In this document: positions 25,438-33,729 of the stretch, piece by piece
Numbering within the stretch: position 1 is the stretch's first letter
Layout: each line of letters starts with the position of its first letter
Assembly (NCBI GenBank): GCA_964344255.1
Contig: CAYFMQ010000006.1
Coordinates: forward strand, 1-64,000
Length of the DNA stretch: 64,000 bases
Origin: JAJFIE01 sp964344255
GTDB taxonomy: Bacteria; Pseudomonadota; Alphaproteobacteria; Rhodospirillales; Casp-alpha2
Direction: 5' to 3'
The notes under the pieces: model-generated
Database searches by the model: none
What the model was told of the DNA's origin: nothing
The model's input: the letters and a program-made list of their open reading frames with translations, nothing else
Translations under genes and position numbers: made by a program

Positions 25438-27042
25438 CTATATCGGCAACCGGCTCGGGCGCTTGGCGCGCAGCCAGGTGGCGACCATCAGGCGGGTCAG
25501 CATGATGGCGGTGAACATGGATGTGACGATACCGATGGCAAGCGTAACGGCGAAGCCCCGGATCGGGCCGGAACCGAAGATATAGAGCAGGACGGCGGCG
25601 ATCAGGGTGGTCACGTTGGCGTCGATAATGGTCTTGAAGGCGCGCGAATAGCCGGCATCCACGGCCGACATTGTGGTGCGCCCGATACGGACTTCCTCGC
25701 GGATGCGCTCGAACACCAGCACGTTGGCGTCCACAGCCATACCAATAGTCAGCACGATGCCGGCGATGCCGGGCAGGGTCAGCGTCGCCTGCAGGACGGA
25801 CAGGGCTGCCAGGATCAGGAACATGTTCAGGATCAGGGCGGTATTGGCCATCAGTCCGAACAGGCCGTAGACGACGCCCATGAACACGATCACGGCGATC
25901 AGGCCGATGATGCTGGCGACCTTGCCGGCGGCGATGGAATCGGCGCCGAGGCCGGGGCCGACGCTTCGCTCTTCCAGAATGGTGAGCGGCGCGGGCAACG
26001 CGCCGGCGCGCAACAGCAGGGCCAGGTCCTGGGCGCCCTGGACCGAGAAACTGCCGCTGATTTGGCCATTGCCGCCCAGTATGGCCTCACGGATGACGGG
26101 GGCGCTGATGACCCTGCCGTCGAGGACGATGGCGAAGGGCCGTCCGACGTTTTTCGAGGTGACGTCACCGAACTTCTTCGCTCCCCGGCTGTCGAACCTG
26201 AAAGTGACCACCGGCTCGTTGGTGCGCTGGTCGAAAGAGGGCTGTGAATCGACCAGGGTCTCGCCGCTCACCATGACCCGCTTGCGGATCAGGTATTTAA
26301 GCGGCTGGCCGCTGGCGTCCAGTTCGTCGAGTGAATCCATCAGCCTCGATCCCGGCGGTATCCGCCCGGCAATCGCATCGGACAGGCTGTTTTCCGTATC
26401 CACCAGGTGGAACGTCATTTTCGCCGTCTTGCCGAGCAGGCGCTTGATCCGTTCCGGGTCGTCGACGCCGGGCAACTGCACCAGAATGCGGTCGGTGCCC
26501 TGGCTCTGGATCGTGGGCTCGCGCACCCCGGTTTCATCGATCCGGCGACGGACGATCTCGATGGACTGCTGGATGGCGGAGCGCTTGCGTTCAGCGGCGG
26601 TCTGTTCGTCCATGACCAGGGAAATGCGTCCGTCATCGCCTGCTTCAGCGACGGTGCCGGGCTCCAGATCACGCAAAAGCTCGAAAGCCTTTTCCCGGTC
26701 TTCCGCGTTGACGATCCTGACGCTGACTCCCGCTTCACCGTCATCCGGATCCGTTGCCATGACGCCAAGCTCCCGATAACGAATCCGCGCCTTGCGCAGC
26801 TCCGTGCGAATGCTGTCGATCATGGCTTCCAGGTATTCGCGGATCACCGCATCGGTTTCCACATTCAGCAACAGGTGCGAACCGCCCTGAAGATCAAGGC
26901 CCAGGCTGACCTGCTTGTGCGGCAGCCAGTCAGGCAGCGACTCCGCGCTCTTGGTGGAGATGAAATTGGGTGCGGCGAAAGCCAGCCCCAGGACGCAGAT
27001 CAGCAGGATCAGCGTGGTTTTCCATTTGGCGAAATAGATCAT
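25438..27042 (-). CDS. secD: Protein translocase subunit SecD
   Basis: Inner-membrane protein of 534 aa. Helix 1 (LILLICVLGLAFAAP) is followed by SLGLDLQGGSHLLL, the D1 signature, then the large periplasmic P1 domain (residues about 60-350) and five C-terminal helices. VLTIGMAVDANVLVFERIREE is the conserved helix-4 motif used in proton movement. Length is standard for alphaproteobacterial SecD. The gene lies between yajC and secF in one unit. Confidence 0.96.
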   Translation of the reverse strand: MIYFAKWKTTLILLICVLGLAFAAPNFISTKSAESLPDWLPHKQVSLGLDLQGGSHLLLNVETDAVIREYLEAMIDSIRTELRKARIRYRELGVMATDPDDGEAGVSVRIVNAEDREKAFELLRDLEPGTVAEAGDDGRISLVMDEQTAAERKRSAIQQSIEIVRRRIDETGVREPTIQSQGTDRILVQLPGVDDPERIKRLLGKTAKMTFHLVDTENSLSDAIAGRIPPGSRLMDSLDELDASGQPLKYLIRKRVMVSGETLVDSQPSFDQRTNEPVVTFRFDSRGAKKFGDVTSKNVGRPFAIVLDGRVISAPVIREAILGGNGQISGSFSVQGAQDLALLLRAGALPAPLTILEERSVGPGLGADSIAAGKVASIIGLIAVIVFMGVVYGLFGLMANTALILNMFLILAALSVLQATLTLPGIAGIVLTIGMAVDANVLVFERIREEVRIGRTTMSAVDAGYSRAFKTIIDANVTTLIAAVLLYIFGSGPIRGFAVTLAIGIVTSMFTAIMLTRLMVATWLRAKRPSRLPI

Positions 27043-27110
27043 CAGTCTTTATCTGGCTCGAGATTCGTCAACGGGTTTCTCTAAGGTCCGGCAAAAATCC
27101 GTTTCAGGTT

Positions 27111-27521
27111 CTACTTTTTCCCGCCGAACAGCTTGGACATCATGCCACCGCCTTCCTTGCCGGCGCTGTCCTCGTTGGCCGCTTTCGGGGCAGATGATGC
27201 CGGTTCGGTCTTGGAAAGCACCGTCGAGATCAGTTCACGCTGAACCTTGACCTTGACGTCAGGCGCGATCTCGATCTGGATTTCGCTTTCATTTTCGTTG
27301 ACCTTGGTCACCGTTCCGATGATACCGCCGCCGGTCACAACGCGGTCGCCGCGGCGAATGGCGGCAAGCGTCGCCTTGTGCTGCTTCATTTTCTTCTGTT
27401 GCGGACGGATCAGCAGGAAGTAGAAAACGACAAAAATGAGGACGAGCGGCAATAACGCTTCCAGTCCTCCTGCCCCCCCGGCGCCACCGGCTGCTTGTGC
27501 ATATGCGGGTGAAACGAACAT
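27111..27521 (-). CDS. yajC: Preprotein translocase accessory protein YajC
   Basis: Single-span membrane protein of 136 aa. A short periplasmic start is followed by LLPLVLIFVVFYFLLIRPQQKKMKQHK, the YajC hallmark, then a small cytoplasmic beta domain (GDRVVTGGGIIGTVTKV) and a variable tail. It associates with SecDF. AGGAG stands six bases before the ATG. It heads the unit yajC-secD-secF-Mth938 and is divergent from the DUF815 ATPase gene. Confidence 0.95.
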   Translation of the reverse strand: MFVSPAYAQAAGGAGGAGGLEALLPLVLIFVVFYFLLIRPQQKKMKQHKATLAAIRRGDRVVTGGGIIGTVTKVNENESEIQIEIAPDVKVKVQRELISTVLSKTEPASSAPKAANEDSAGKEGGGMMSKLFGGKK

Positions 27522-27753
27522 GAATATCTCCTTACATTAAATGCGAACGGACGGCTTCATGACCGCCCGTCTCTCGATCCCGGGGCAACAACCAGGAAGC
27601 CTTCGGGGAAAACCTGCCGGACTATACCCGCACAGCCGCAACTTGCAATGGGAAACGGCCCAAAATCCGCCTGTTTGTGAACGGATTAAACGGATCATGG
27701 TCTAACGCCAAGCGGTGTTTTACAGGCCGTGTCTGTGTGCTACGGTTTTCCCT

Positions 27754-28617
27754 ATGAGTTTCGATCCTCAACTGGAAGCCCTGAACCGTCTTGCGGCTGC
27801 CTTGGAAAGGCTGGCGCCGCCGGCGAGTGCGGACAACGACCTGAAAAGCGCCGACGCCTTCGTCTGGCATGCCGACGGGCGCTGGCTGGAGCCCGTTCAC
27901 GCTGTAAACAGGGTGGAACTGGAGCTGCTCAAGGGCATCGACCACCAGGCGGACCTGCTGGCGGATAACACGCAACGCTTCGCCGACGGCCTGCCCGCCA
28001 ACAACGCCCTGTTGTGGGGCGCGCGCGGCACCGGCAAGAGCTCGTTGGTCAAGGCCGTTCACGCATCCATCAACAAGGAAAAGCCGGGGTGCCTGGCGCT
28101 GGTGGAAATTCATCGCGAGGACATCCCCTCCCTGCCCCAGTTGCTGGGAATCCTGAAGAACGCAGGCCGCCAGTGTCTGGTGTTCTGCGACGACCTGTCC
28201 TTCGACGGCGGCGACGCCACGTACAAGTCCCTGAAAGCCGTGCTGGAAGGCGGTATCGAGGGGCGGCCGGAGAACGTCGTTTTCTACGCGACCTCCAACC
28301 GCCGCCACCTGATGCCCCGCGACATGATCGAAAACGAACGCTCCACGGCCATTAATCCGTCGGAAGCGGTGGAGGAAAAGGTCTCGCTTTCCGACCGTTT
28401 CGGCCTGTGGCTGGGCTTTCACGTCTGCGACCAGGATACCTACTTCGCCATTGTCGAAGGCTATGCCGAGCGCTTCGGACTGGATGTGCCAAAGGAACAG
28501 CTCCACGCCGAGGCCAAGGAATGGTACGCCACCCGTGGTTCGCGCTCGGGCCGCGTGGCGTGGCAGTACATCCAGGATCTTGCCGGGCGTTTGGGAAAGC
28601 ATATCAAGCTCGATTAA
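27754..28617 (+). CDS. DUF815-family AAA ATPase
   Basis: Soluble protein of 287 aa. Walker A is GARGTGKSSLVKA, and the Walker B-like strand is CLVFCDDLSF. DUF815 signatures include VVFYATSNRRHLMPR and SRSGRVAWQYIQD near the end. Function is unknown; the gene is widely conserved and often sits near secDF/yajC in alphaproteobacteria. I chose the ATG at 27754; the frame opens at 27715, but the added residues are not family-like. The 3' side faces the repeat-rich accessory patch. Confidence 0.9.
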   Translation: MSFDPQLEALNRLAAALERLAPPASADNDLKSADAFVWHADGRWLEPVHAVNRVELELLKGIDHQADLLADNTQRFADGLPANNALLWGARGTGKSSLVKAVHASINKEKPGCLALVEIHREDIPSLPQLLGILKNAGRQCLVFCDDLSFDGGDATYKSLKAVLEGGIEGRPENVVFYATSNRRHLMPRDMIENERSTAINPSEAVEEKVSLSDRFGLWLGFHVCDQDTYFAIVEGYAERFGLDVPKEQLHAEAKEWYATRGSRSGRVAWQYIQDLAGRLGKHIKLD

Positions 28618-28638
28618 GCGGCGACCTCTCCTCGCATC

Positions 28639-28854
28639 ATCCGTTTTTTTTAGTTGCGCACCGTCGTCGCTCCGCTCGGGATGTGCTTTTTTGATTCGCG
28701 CATCGTCGTCGCTTCGCTCGGGCTGCGCTTTTTTGATTCGCGCACCGTCGTCGCTTCGCTCGGGATGTGCTTATTTAACCCGTACATCGTCGTCGCTTCG
28801 CTCGGGATGTGCTTTTTTGATTCGCACATCGTCGTCGCTTCGCTCGGGCTGCGC
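28639..28854. repeat. Five tandem copies of a 42-bp repeat
   Basis: The segment CGTCGTCGCTTCGCTCGGG recurs with its CGGG ends at 28680, 28722, 28764, 28806 and 28848, an exact 42-base period. Between copies is a T-rich stretch (GCTTTTTTGATTCGC). The copies differ by a few substitutions and have no indels. The period is a multiple of three, so long spurious open frames cross it. There is no spacer diversity, so it is not a CRISPR. Confidence 0.9.
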
Positions 28855-28859
28855 TCTAG

Positions 28860-28885
28860 TCATTCCCGCGCAGGCGGGAATCCAG
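28860..28885. repeat. REP-like palindrome
   Basis: ATTCCCGC (28862-28869), loop GCAG, and GCGGGAAT (28874-28881) followed by CCAGA. This is the very common proteobacterial extragenic palindrome type. It directly follows the 42-bp tandem array. Confidence 0.75.
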
Positions 28886-28937
28886 ACCGATATATCAGGC
28901 CCAAACCGCCGGTTCCGGGTAGGGTAAACCCACCCGG

Positions 28938-29250
28938 GCTAAGCTATTGAAATTCAACAAAATGTAGACATTTGTCTACTTTTGTAGACTCATGCTTTTC
29001 CTACCCTTCTGGTTATGTAACGATTCCAAGGACTTAAGGTCGGAATTTTCCATAATAATGTAGACTTTTGTAACGCGACCTCATCATTTTCCCAGAAATC
29101 ACCGCACCTGGCTGAACCCGGCTCAGATACGGTCTTAAAATGATCATATGCGGGCATACAAAATCACTCCGGTAGACCTATTCACCATGTAAAAGAGCAT
29201 AAAAACGAGATAGGAATTTAAGCATAATTTAAGGTAAAAGTCAAGAAAAA
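28938..29250 (-). repeat. Dispersed 313-nt intergenic element, copy 2
   Basis: Read on the minus strand, it matches 6024-6337. The conserved blocks are TTGAC at the start, ATTCCTA, CATGGTGAATA, TTCAGCC, the TACAAAAGTCTACATTATTA core, GTCTAC-AAAA-GTAGAC and TTTTGTTGAATTTCAA. Hexamers lie at 28964, 28974, 28984 and 29060, plus a degenerate one at 29070, again at 10-nt steps. The 70-nt spacer between the inner sites has the same length as in copy 1 but mostly different sequence. The outer inverted repeat near 29250 is degraded. Confidence 0.8.
29216..29244 (-). promoter_or_regulatory. Promoter-like boxes of element copy 2
   Basis: On the minus strand, TTGACT (29239-29244) is followed after 17 bases by TTAAAT (29216-29221), aligned with the promoter of copy 1. 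Transcription would run left across the GTCTAC clusters and the tandem repeats toward the 3' end of the DUF815 gene; no coding sequence follows in that direction. Confidence 0.4.
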
Positions 29251-29519
29251 TCGCCTTGCTGTCTGTATTTGGGTTATAACCTGACGTGCTCATGAGGTGA
29301 TTGGAAAGACTGCTTATGGTCCATAGCTGACATTAATGGCAATGAGCTTCACTCACTGTAGGCAGCGATATAGTAAACCCTGCTCCAAAGTGGGCAAAAT
29401 GAAATACAGCAATCAGAGTTTCTTCGAACTCGCTTTGTTTCCCGATTTCCTTTCATTTTGCAAAACCGCCGTTTATTTTCTGTGACAGTGGCGCATGTCG
29501 TGCCCCATAGGAGATGAAC
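29251..29519. other. Intergenic stretch without a recognised gene
   Basis: About 270 nt upstream of an EamA gene, with lower GC than its surroundings. I see no gene, tRNA or clear promoter. It probably carries the leader of the EamA gene at 29520. Confidence 0.35.
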
Positions 29520-30419
29520 ATGGGTCATCCGCGCTACGTCCTGATTTGCTTTGTTGTATTCCTGTCCTCTGGTGCGTGGGGCGTCTATTGGCTACCGCAA
29601 CGGATACTACTTGATGCTGGCATGACTGGCGGTTGGGGAACCGTCGCACAGTACGTTATTTCATTCGCTGTTCTGTTGCCAATTGCGATCTGGCGTCTGT
29701 TAAATGGCAAACAAATCGGGTTACGGCATTGGGCCTGCGGCTTGCTACTCGGTAGTGGAGCAATCTTTTACGCCAACTCATTTCTGGTCACAGAAGTCAT
29801 CAGGGCTCTGGTTTTCTTCTACTTGACCCCATTGTGGGCCACGCTCATCGAAACCATTTTCCTAAAACGACGTTTCGGGTGGAGCCGTATTTTAACTGTC
29901 GCATTAGCAATAGCGGGGGTTTGGATCGCAATTGGAACGGACGTCGGCATTCCATTTCCGATTTACCTAGGTGATTGGTTTGGGCTACTGGCCGGGTTTT
30001 TGATCACCGCGGGTGCAGCACGGACGGAGATCGAGCAGCCTGATGGTGTATTCCCTATTCTGTTCATGGCAATTTTCTTCGGACTGGTTGCAACTATTTA
30101 TCAATATCCAATGCTCTCCGGTGAAATTGGTGAGATCCCGACATTTAAGAATGCGATATCAAGCCTTCCGTTATTGCTTGGAATATCTTTGCTGTTCGTT
30201 CTGCCAACCACTGCGATTCTTTTCTGGTCTCCTTCGAAAATCGGAACCGGTGTGTTCGGTATCCTCTTACTATCTGAACTCGTTGTCGGCGTGATAAGCG
30301 CGGCGCTGTTGACGGACGAGACATTCGGTTGGCCTCAGGCAGTTGGCACTACATTAATTATTGCCGCAGGGGTCATGGAAGTGGCTCTGAGCAGCGCCAA
30401 AGAAAGGGCAACAACGTAA
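29520..30419 (+). CDS. DMT-superfamily (EamA) transporter
   Basis: Membrane protein of 299 aa with ten hydrophobic segments. Conserved points are SSGAWGVYWLPQR at helix 1, ALVFFYLTPLWATLIE near helices 4-5 and LSELVVGVISAALLTDE near the end. AGGAG at 29509-29513 is ideally spaced (six bases) from the ATG at 29520, whereas the ATG at 29514 touches it. Base composition and codon use are less GC-biased than in the Sec and Tat genes, consistent with an accessory gene. Substrate unknown. The 30420-30666 stretch downstream contains no gene I can support. Confidence 0.85.
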   Translation: MGHPRYVLICFVVFLSSGAWGVYWLPQRILLDAGMTGGWGTVAQYVISFAVLLPIAIWRLLNGKQIGLRHWACGLLLGSGAIFYANSFLVTEVIRALVFFYLTPLWATLIETIFLKRRFGWSRILTVALAIAGVWIAIGTDVGIPFPIYLGDWFGLLAGFLITAGAARTEIEQPDGVFPILFMAIFFGLVATIYQYPMLSGEIGEIPTFKNAISSLPLLLGISLLFVLPTTAILFWSPSKIGTGVFGILLLSELVVGVISAALLTDETFGWPQAVGTTLIIAAGVMEVALSSAKERATT

Positions 30420-30666
30420 TCACTCGCTATCGTCCCCTTCCGGCTATTAGCGGAAATGATGAGCGGTTTTAAAAAACGCCTGCTTATGGGGGAGAACCTA
30501 ACAAGTTCATGGGGGTAGTGGAATGACCGCTTATGAACCTGAACCCCAATCAGGTCCCGCTAAATAATCGGCGTCGGCTTCCTTCTCGAAGAGGAGGTCG
30601 TTGGCTTTACCTGATCCGATATCTACATTCGGAATACAAGCGGACATCGTTAGGAAATATTCACCG

Positions 30667-31533
30667 TCACGATAGTTTGCCACAGCACCGTTTGTATCGC
30701 TCACCACTTCCGCAAGGGCAAATCGCATTTCGGCCAATCTTCCCTGTTGGCGTTTCGCTGGGGCTTGGATCCGGTGTTGTTAATGACTGTTTGGACAATA
30801 GGTCATTCAACTGTTCCTGTTGGCCTGACGTCAGGATGCTCTTCCAGTCACCGTCTTCATAATCGCTGACGTGTCCGCTCTGGAAGCCAGTCTCTAGGTC
30901 GAATGCACGGTGTTTCCCACTCTTTCTCAAGACAAGCTCATCCGGGCTTATGTGTTGCCCTTTGCTGTCTCGTTCCATGATGTTTTTTTCGACATCAGCA
31001 ATTCGTCGTTTCACGGATTCCTTGGAATATTTCTCGATAACGCCGTCGACGTCGTTTCCCTGTAAATCAAGTTCCAGAAAACGTACGATTGATTTTGCCG
31101 CACGCATGGGGTTGTTCGTTATCTCCGCGTACTGCAGTTGCAGCCCGATATCCGTGGAAAAATTCGTATAATAATCATCCGTCGTCTTGATGCTGCTAAT
31201 CGCTTCCAGCCCCTCTTCGAATGAAATGTTCTTGAAACGCATAAGGGAGATCAAAACGTCATGCATGTCCCTGTGATTTATAATGAACCGGGTTTCCGGC
31301 GTTTGTGGAAGACGGCAATGAACCTTCAGAGTGCAGATTCCCTCAGCGTGAGGATTTTTGAGAACGTCACGCAGATGATCAACCATTCCTTCATCGTTGT
31401 TTGGAACTTCAGCGGGCGTCACGGAATGCCCGGCAAGACGTAACAGTTCTCGGGTGACGTTGAATGTCCACATGGAACCGGTGCGGGGACTGCCCGCGAC
31501 AATGACGGCTTTGTAAGGAAGCAAGTTAATCAA
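30667..31533 (-). CDS. Sulfotransferase-like protein with C-terminal SEC-C zinc motif
   Basis: Protein of 288 aa. The start VIVAGSPRTGSMWTFNVTREL resembles the 5'-phosphosulfate-binding loop of PAPS-dependent sulfotransferases, and FIINHRDMHDVLISLMRF resembles the 3'-phosphate-binding segment (the R-D-x-x-D-V-x-x-S pattern). The middle is helical. The last 25 residues form a SEC-C motif, CPCGSGERYKRCCG, best known at the C-terminus of SecA and YecA, which binds zinc. The combination is unusual. Low-GC codon use and isolation between transporter genes suggest acquisition. No other sulfation gene is nearby. A role cannot be assigned beyond a probable sulfuryl transfer or a nucleotide-binding fold. 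Confidence 0.72.
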   Translation of the reverse strand: MINLLPYKAVIVAGSPRTGSMWTFNVTRELLRLAGHSVTPAEVPNNDEGMVDHLRDVLKNPHAEGICTLKVHCRLPQTPETRFIINHRDMHDVLISLMRFKNISFEEGLEAISSIKTTDDYYTNFSTDIGLQLQYAEITNNPMRAAKSIVRFLELDLQGNDVDGVIEKYSKESVKRRIADVEKNIMERDSKGQHISPDELVLRKSGKHRAFDLETGFQSGHVSDYEDGDWKSILTSGQQEQLNDLLSKQSLTTPDPSPSETPTGKIGRNAICPCGSGERYKRCCGKLS

Positions 31534-31653
31534 TCCAACCGAGAGAAGTTTTTTCGTGCCTACAAGAGCATACAGTATGTATTTACCGGAACCGCATTGT
31601 CTACTACCGGCTGCTCCCTGAGACTGAATAGATGTTGTTTGCTCATATCCGCC

Positions 31654-32571
31654 CTAGATGATCGGTGTCGGCTTCCGTCGAAGTCCGGAAAGGGCGTTTC
31701 CGGCGATGGCGGCCATCAGGACGGCGCCGCCAATCAGGGTGAAGATCCCGGCCGTTTCACCGAACACCATCCAGACCCACAGCGGGCCCAGCACCACCTC
31801 CGTCATGGACAAGAGCGCCAGTTCCGCCGCCGGTACGGCCTTGGAGCCGATGGTATAGACGGTGAGTCCGGCGCCGACCTGGAAAATACCCAGCGCGAAA
31901 GCGATCAGCATATCGTTTTGCGGGATATAGAGGGTATGGCCTTCCAAGTAACAGATCACGCCCGAGGTTATGATGGCGAACAGGCCGCCCAAGAGGACTG
32001 TCGGCATCATATCGCTCAGTTTTTTCCAGCGGAGCGCAATGGTGAAGACGGCAAAGCCCAGGGCGGAGAGGATCGCCGACAGGTTGCCGATAAGGTAGCC
32101 CAGTGAAATGCCTTCCCAAACCATGACGGCGATGCCGAGTGCGCCACCGCCCATGGCGATCCAGGTGGCTTTCCGCACGCTTTCCTTGAGGATCACCCAG
32201 CCCAGCAGGGCGGCGAAAAAGGGCGCCGCGGCGAACAGGAACATGGCGTTGGCGACGGTTGTGGTCTGGATCGCGTATATGCCGCCGGCGAAGGCGAAGA
32301 CCAGGCCCGCCGCGCCGAAGACCCCTGCCCTGCCGGCCTTATGAATGGCGGAAAACGGTTTGCCGCCTGAACGCAACGAAATCACCAGGAACAGGAAGGG
32401 CGTCAGCGCACAGGATCGGTAGAACAGAATCTGCCAGACGTTGGCGGCCTCCATATAACGGATGCCGACGCCCATGCTCGACCACAACGCCCCCGCCAGC
32501 AGCACGAGCAGGACGCCCTGAGGGTAACTGAGCGCAGGGGTATCCGTTTCCGTTCGTGTGGTCACTGTCAT
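31654..32571 (-). CDS. DMT-superfamily (EamA) transporter
   Basis: Inner-membrane protein of 305 aa with ten predicted helices and two EamA repeats (LLAGALWSSMGVGIRYME in helix 1; LLSMTEVVLGPLWVWMVFGE near the end). It has a short hydrophilic N-terminus. Base composition is closer to the core genes than that of the EamA at 29520. It lies between the sulfotransferase gene and nlpD on the same strand, with gaps of 120 and 144 nt, so it is likely an independent unit. Substrate unknown. Confidence 0.86.
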   Translation of the reverse strand: MTVTTRTETDTPALSYPQGVLLVLLAGALWSSMGVGIRYMEAANVWQILFYRSCALTPFLFLVISLRSGGKPFSAIHKAGRAGVFGAAGLVFAFAGGIYAIQTTTVANAMFLFAAAPFFAALLGWVILKESVRKATWIAMGGGALGIAVMVWEGISLGYLIGNLSAILSALGFAVFTIALRWKKLSDMMPTVLLGGLFAIITSGVICYLEGHTLYIPQNDMLIAFALGIFQVGAGLTVYTIGSKAVPAAELALLSMTEVVLGPLWVWMVFGETAGIFTLIGGAVLMAAIAGNALSGLRRKPTPII

Positions 32572-32715
32572 GTCGATGATCCGGCTATAAGAGGGAATGG
32601 CAGGATTATTGGCGCATTGGAGTGTTAAATGAAACGCCTGTCAACAATCACCGGAAAGAGGACGGATTCAGGCCATTAGGTCTGCCGTAAGCGTCCCTTT
32701 ATCGGGCGCCCTTTG

Positions 32716-33729
32716 TTATGCACTCAGCGGCGGCATGACCGTTACCGGGTCCAGGGCCTTTTTCCCCTTGCGGATTTCAAAGTGGAGCTGCGGGCTGCTC
32801 ACGTTTCCGGTCCTGCCCACGGTGGCGATTTGCTGGCCCTTCTTGATCTTGTCGCCGCGCTTGACGAGAAGGCTGGCGTTGTGGGCATAGGCCGAGACAT
32901 AGCCGTTGGCGTGCTTGATCAGCAACAGGTTGCCGAAACCGCGAAGTTCGTTGCCGGCATAGGCGACGACGCCGTTTTCAACCGCCTTGACCGGGCTGCC
33001 CTCCGGTGCGGCGATGTTGATGCCGTCGTTATGAAGCCCCTTCTCCTTGGCCCCGAAACTGGAGACCACCTTGCCCCTGACCGGCCAGATGAAGCCGCCA
33101 CCGGTCGTCGCCGGCGGTGCAGGCACGGCGGCTGCGGCAATGGTTTTCTTGGCCGTTGCCGTCGTCGAGTTCGTTTGCAGGGTTGGGGCCACGGTTTGGG
33201 TGTTGCTTGACGTAGTCGAGCTGGTTGTTGGCGAGCCGGTCGCCGCCGAGACGGTTTGCACGGTACCCGTGCCCGGCAGCCTGAGTTTCTGGCCGACGTA
33301 GATGGTATAGGGTGGCTTGATGCCGTTGGCGCGGGCCAGATCGTACATGTTGACCCGATAGGTCCGCGAGATCGCCGACAGGGTGTCGCCCGAAACGACG
33401 GTGTGTTCCTGTCCCCTGGGCAGGATGATGCGCTGCCCGACGCTGAGAATGTAAGGCGGCTCAAGATTGTTGGCGAGAATGATGTCGCGCTGGGAAACCT
33501 GGTGACGTCTGGAGAGCGCGTAGACCGTGTCGCCGGGACCGACAATGACAGCGGTGGCGTTGACGAAGGCGGAACTGGAGGTGCTGACGGGGGAGCTCGT
33601 CCCGGTTTGTTGTTGAGCGCCGTATCCGGGCGGCGGCCATTCCAGGTTGCCGCACCCGGCCAATGCCCCTGATAAAAGCAGGAACAGGGGCAGGCATGCC
33701 GTGCGATAGAGTAATACTTTCCGTCTCAC
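32716..33729 (-). CDS. nlpD: NlpD-like lipoprotein (LysM + M23/LytM domain)
   Basis: Outer-membrane lipoprotein of 337 aa. The signal peptide ends in lipobox LAGC (C26). Two LysM peptidoglycan-binding repeats follow (VYALSRRHQVSQRDIILANN and HTVVSGDTLSAISRTYRVN), then a low-complexity Thr/Ser linker and a C-terminal LytM domain with AGNELRGFGNLLLIKHANG and LHFEIRKGKK, very like NlpD. The first zinc motif reads HNDGIN rather than HxGxD, so it may be a non-enzymatic activator of amidases in daughter-cell separation. The stop of pcm and the start of this gene overlap by four bases, so translation is coupled. Confidence 0.88.
   Translation of the reverse strand: MRRKVLLYRTACLPLFLLLSGALAGCGNLEWPPPGYGAQQQTGTSSPVSTSSSAFVNATAVIVGPGDTVYALSRRHQVSQRDIILANNLEPPYILSVGQRIILPRGQEHTVVSGDTLSAISRTYRVNMYDLARANGIKPPYTIYVGQKLRLPGTGTVQTVSAATGSPTTSSTTSSNTQTVAPTLQTNSTTATAKKTIAAAAVPAPPATTGGGFIWPVRGKVVSSFGAKEKGLHNDGINIAAPEGSPVKAVENGVVAYAGNELRGFGNLLLIKHANGYVSAYAHNASLLVKRGDKIKKGQQIATVGRTGNVSSPQLHFEIRKGKKALDPVTVMPPLSA

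Noticed and set aside
24904..26247. 447-codon open frame on the plus strand
   Set aside because: It is antisense to secF and secD, with a His/Asp/Gln-rich composition typical of shadow frames.
28639..28854. CRISPR array
   Set aside because: The copies are directly adjacent with a fixed 42-base period and no unique spacers, and no cas genes are nearby.
28451..28950. Open frames spanning the 42-bp tandem repeats
   Set aside because: The period is a multiple of three, so repeats stay open by chance. There is no ribosome site, and the first of these frames starts inside the DUF815 gene.
29280..29345. Sequence resembling widespread short intergenic repeats (GCTTATGG...CATAGCTGACATT)
   Set aside because: The similarity is from memory and partial, and a related fragment near 30470-30540 is too degenerate to define a repeat.
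30531..30737. 68-codon open frame on the minus strand
   Set aside because: It overlaps the end of the sulfotransferase-like gene by 71 bases, has no ribosome site and no recognisable features. It could be a remnant but cannot be supported.
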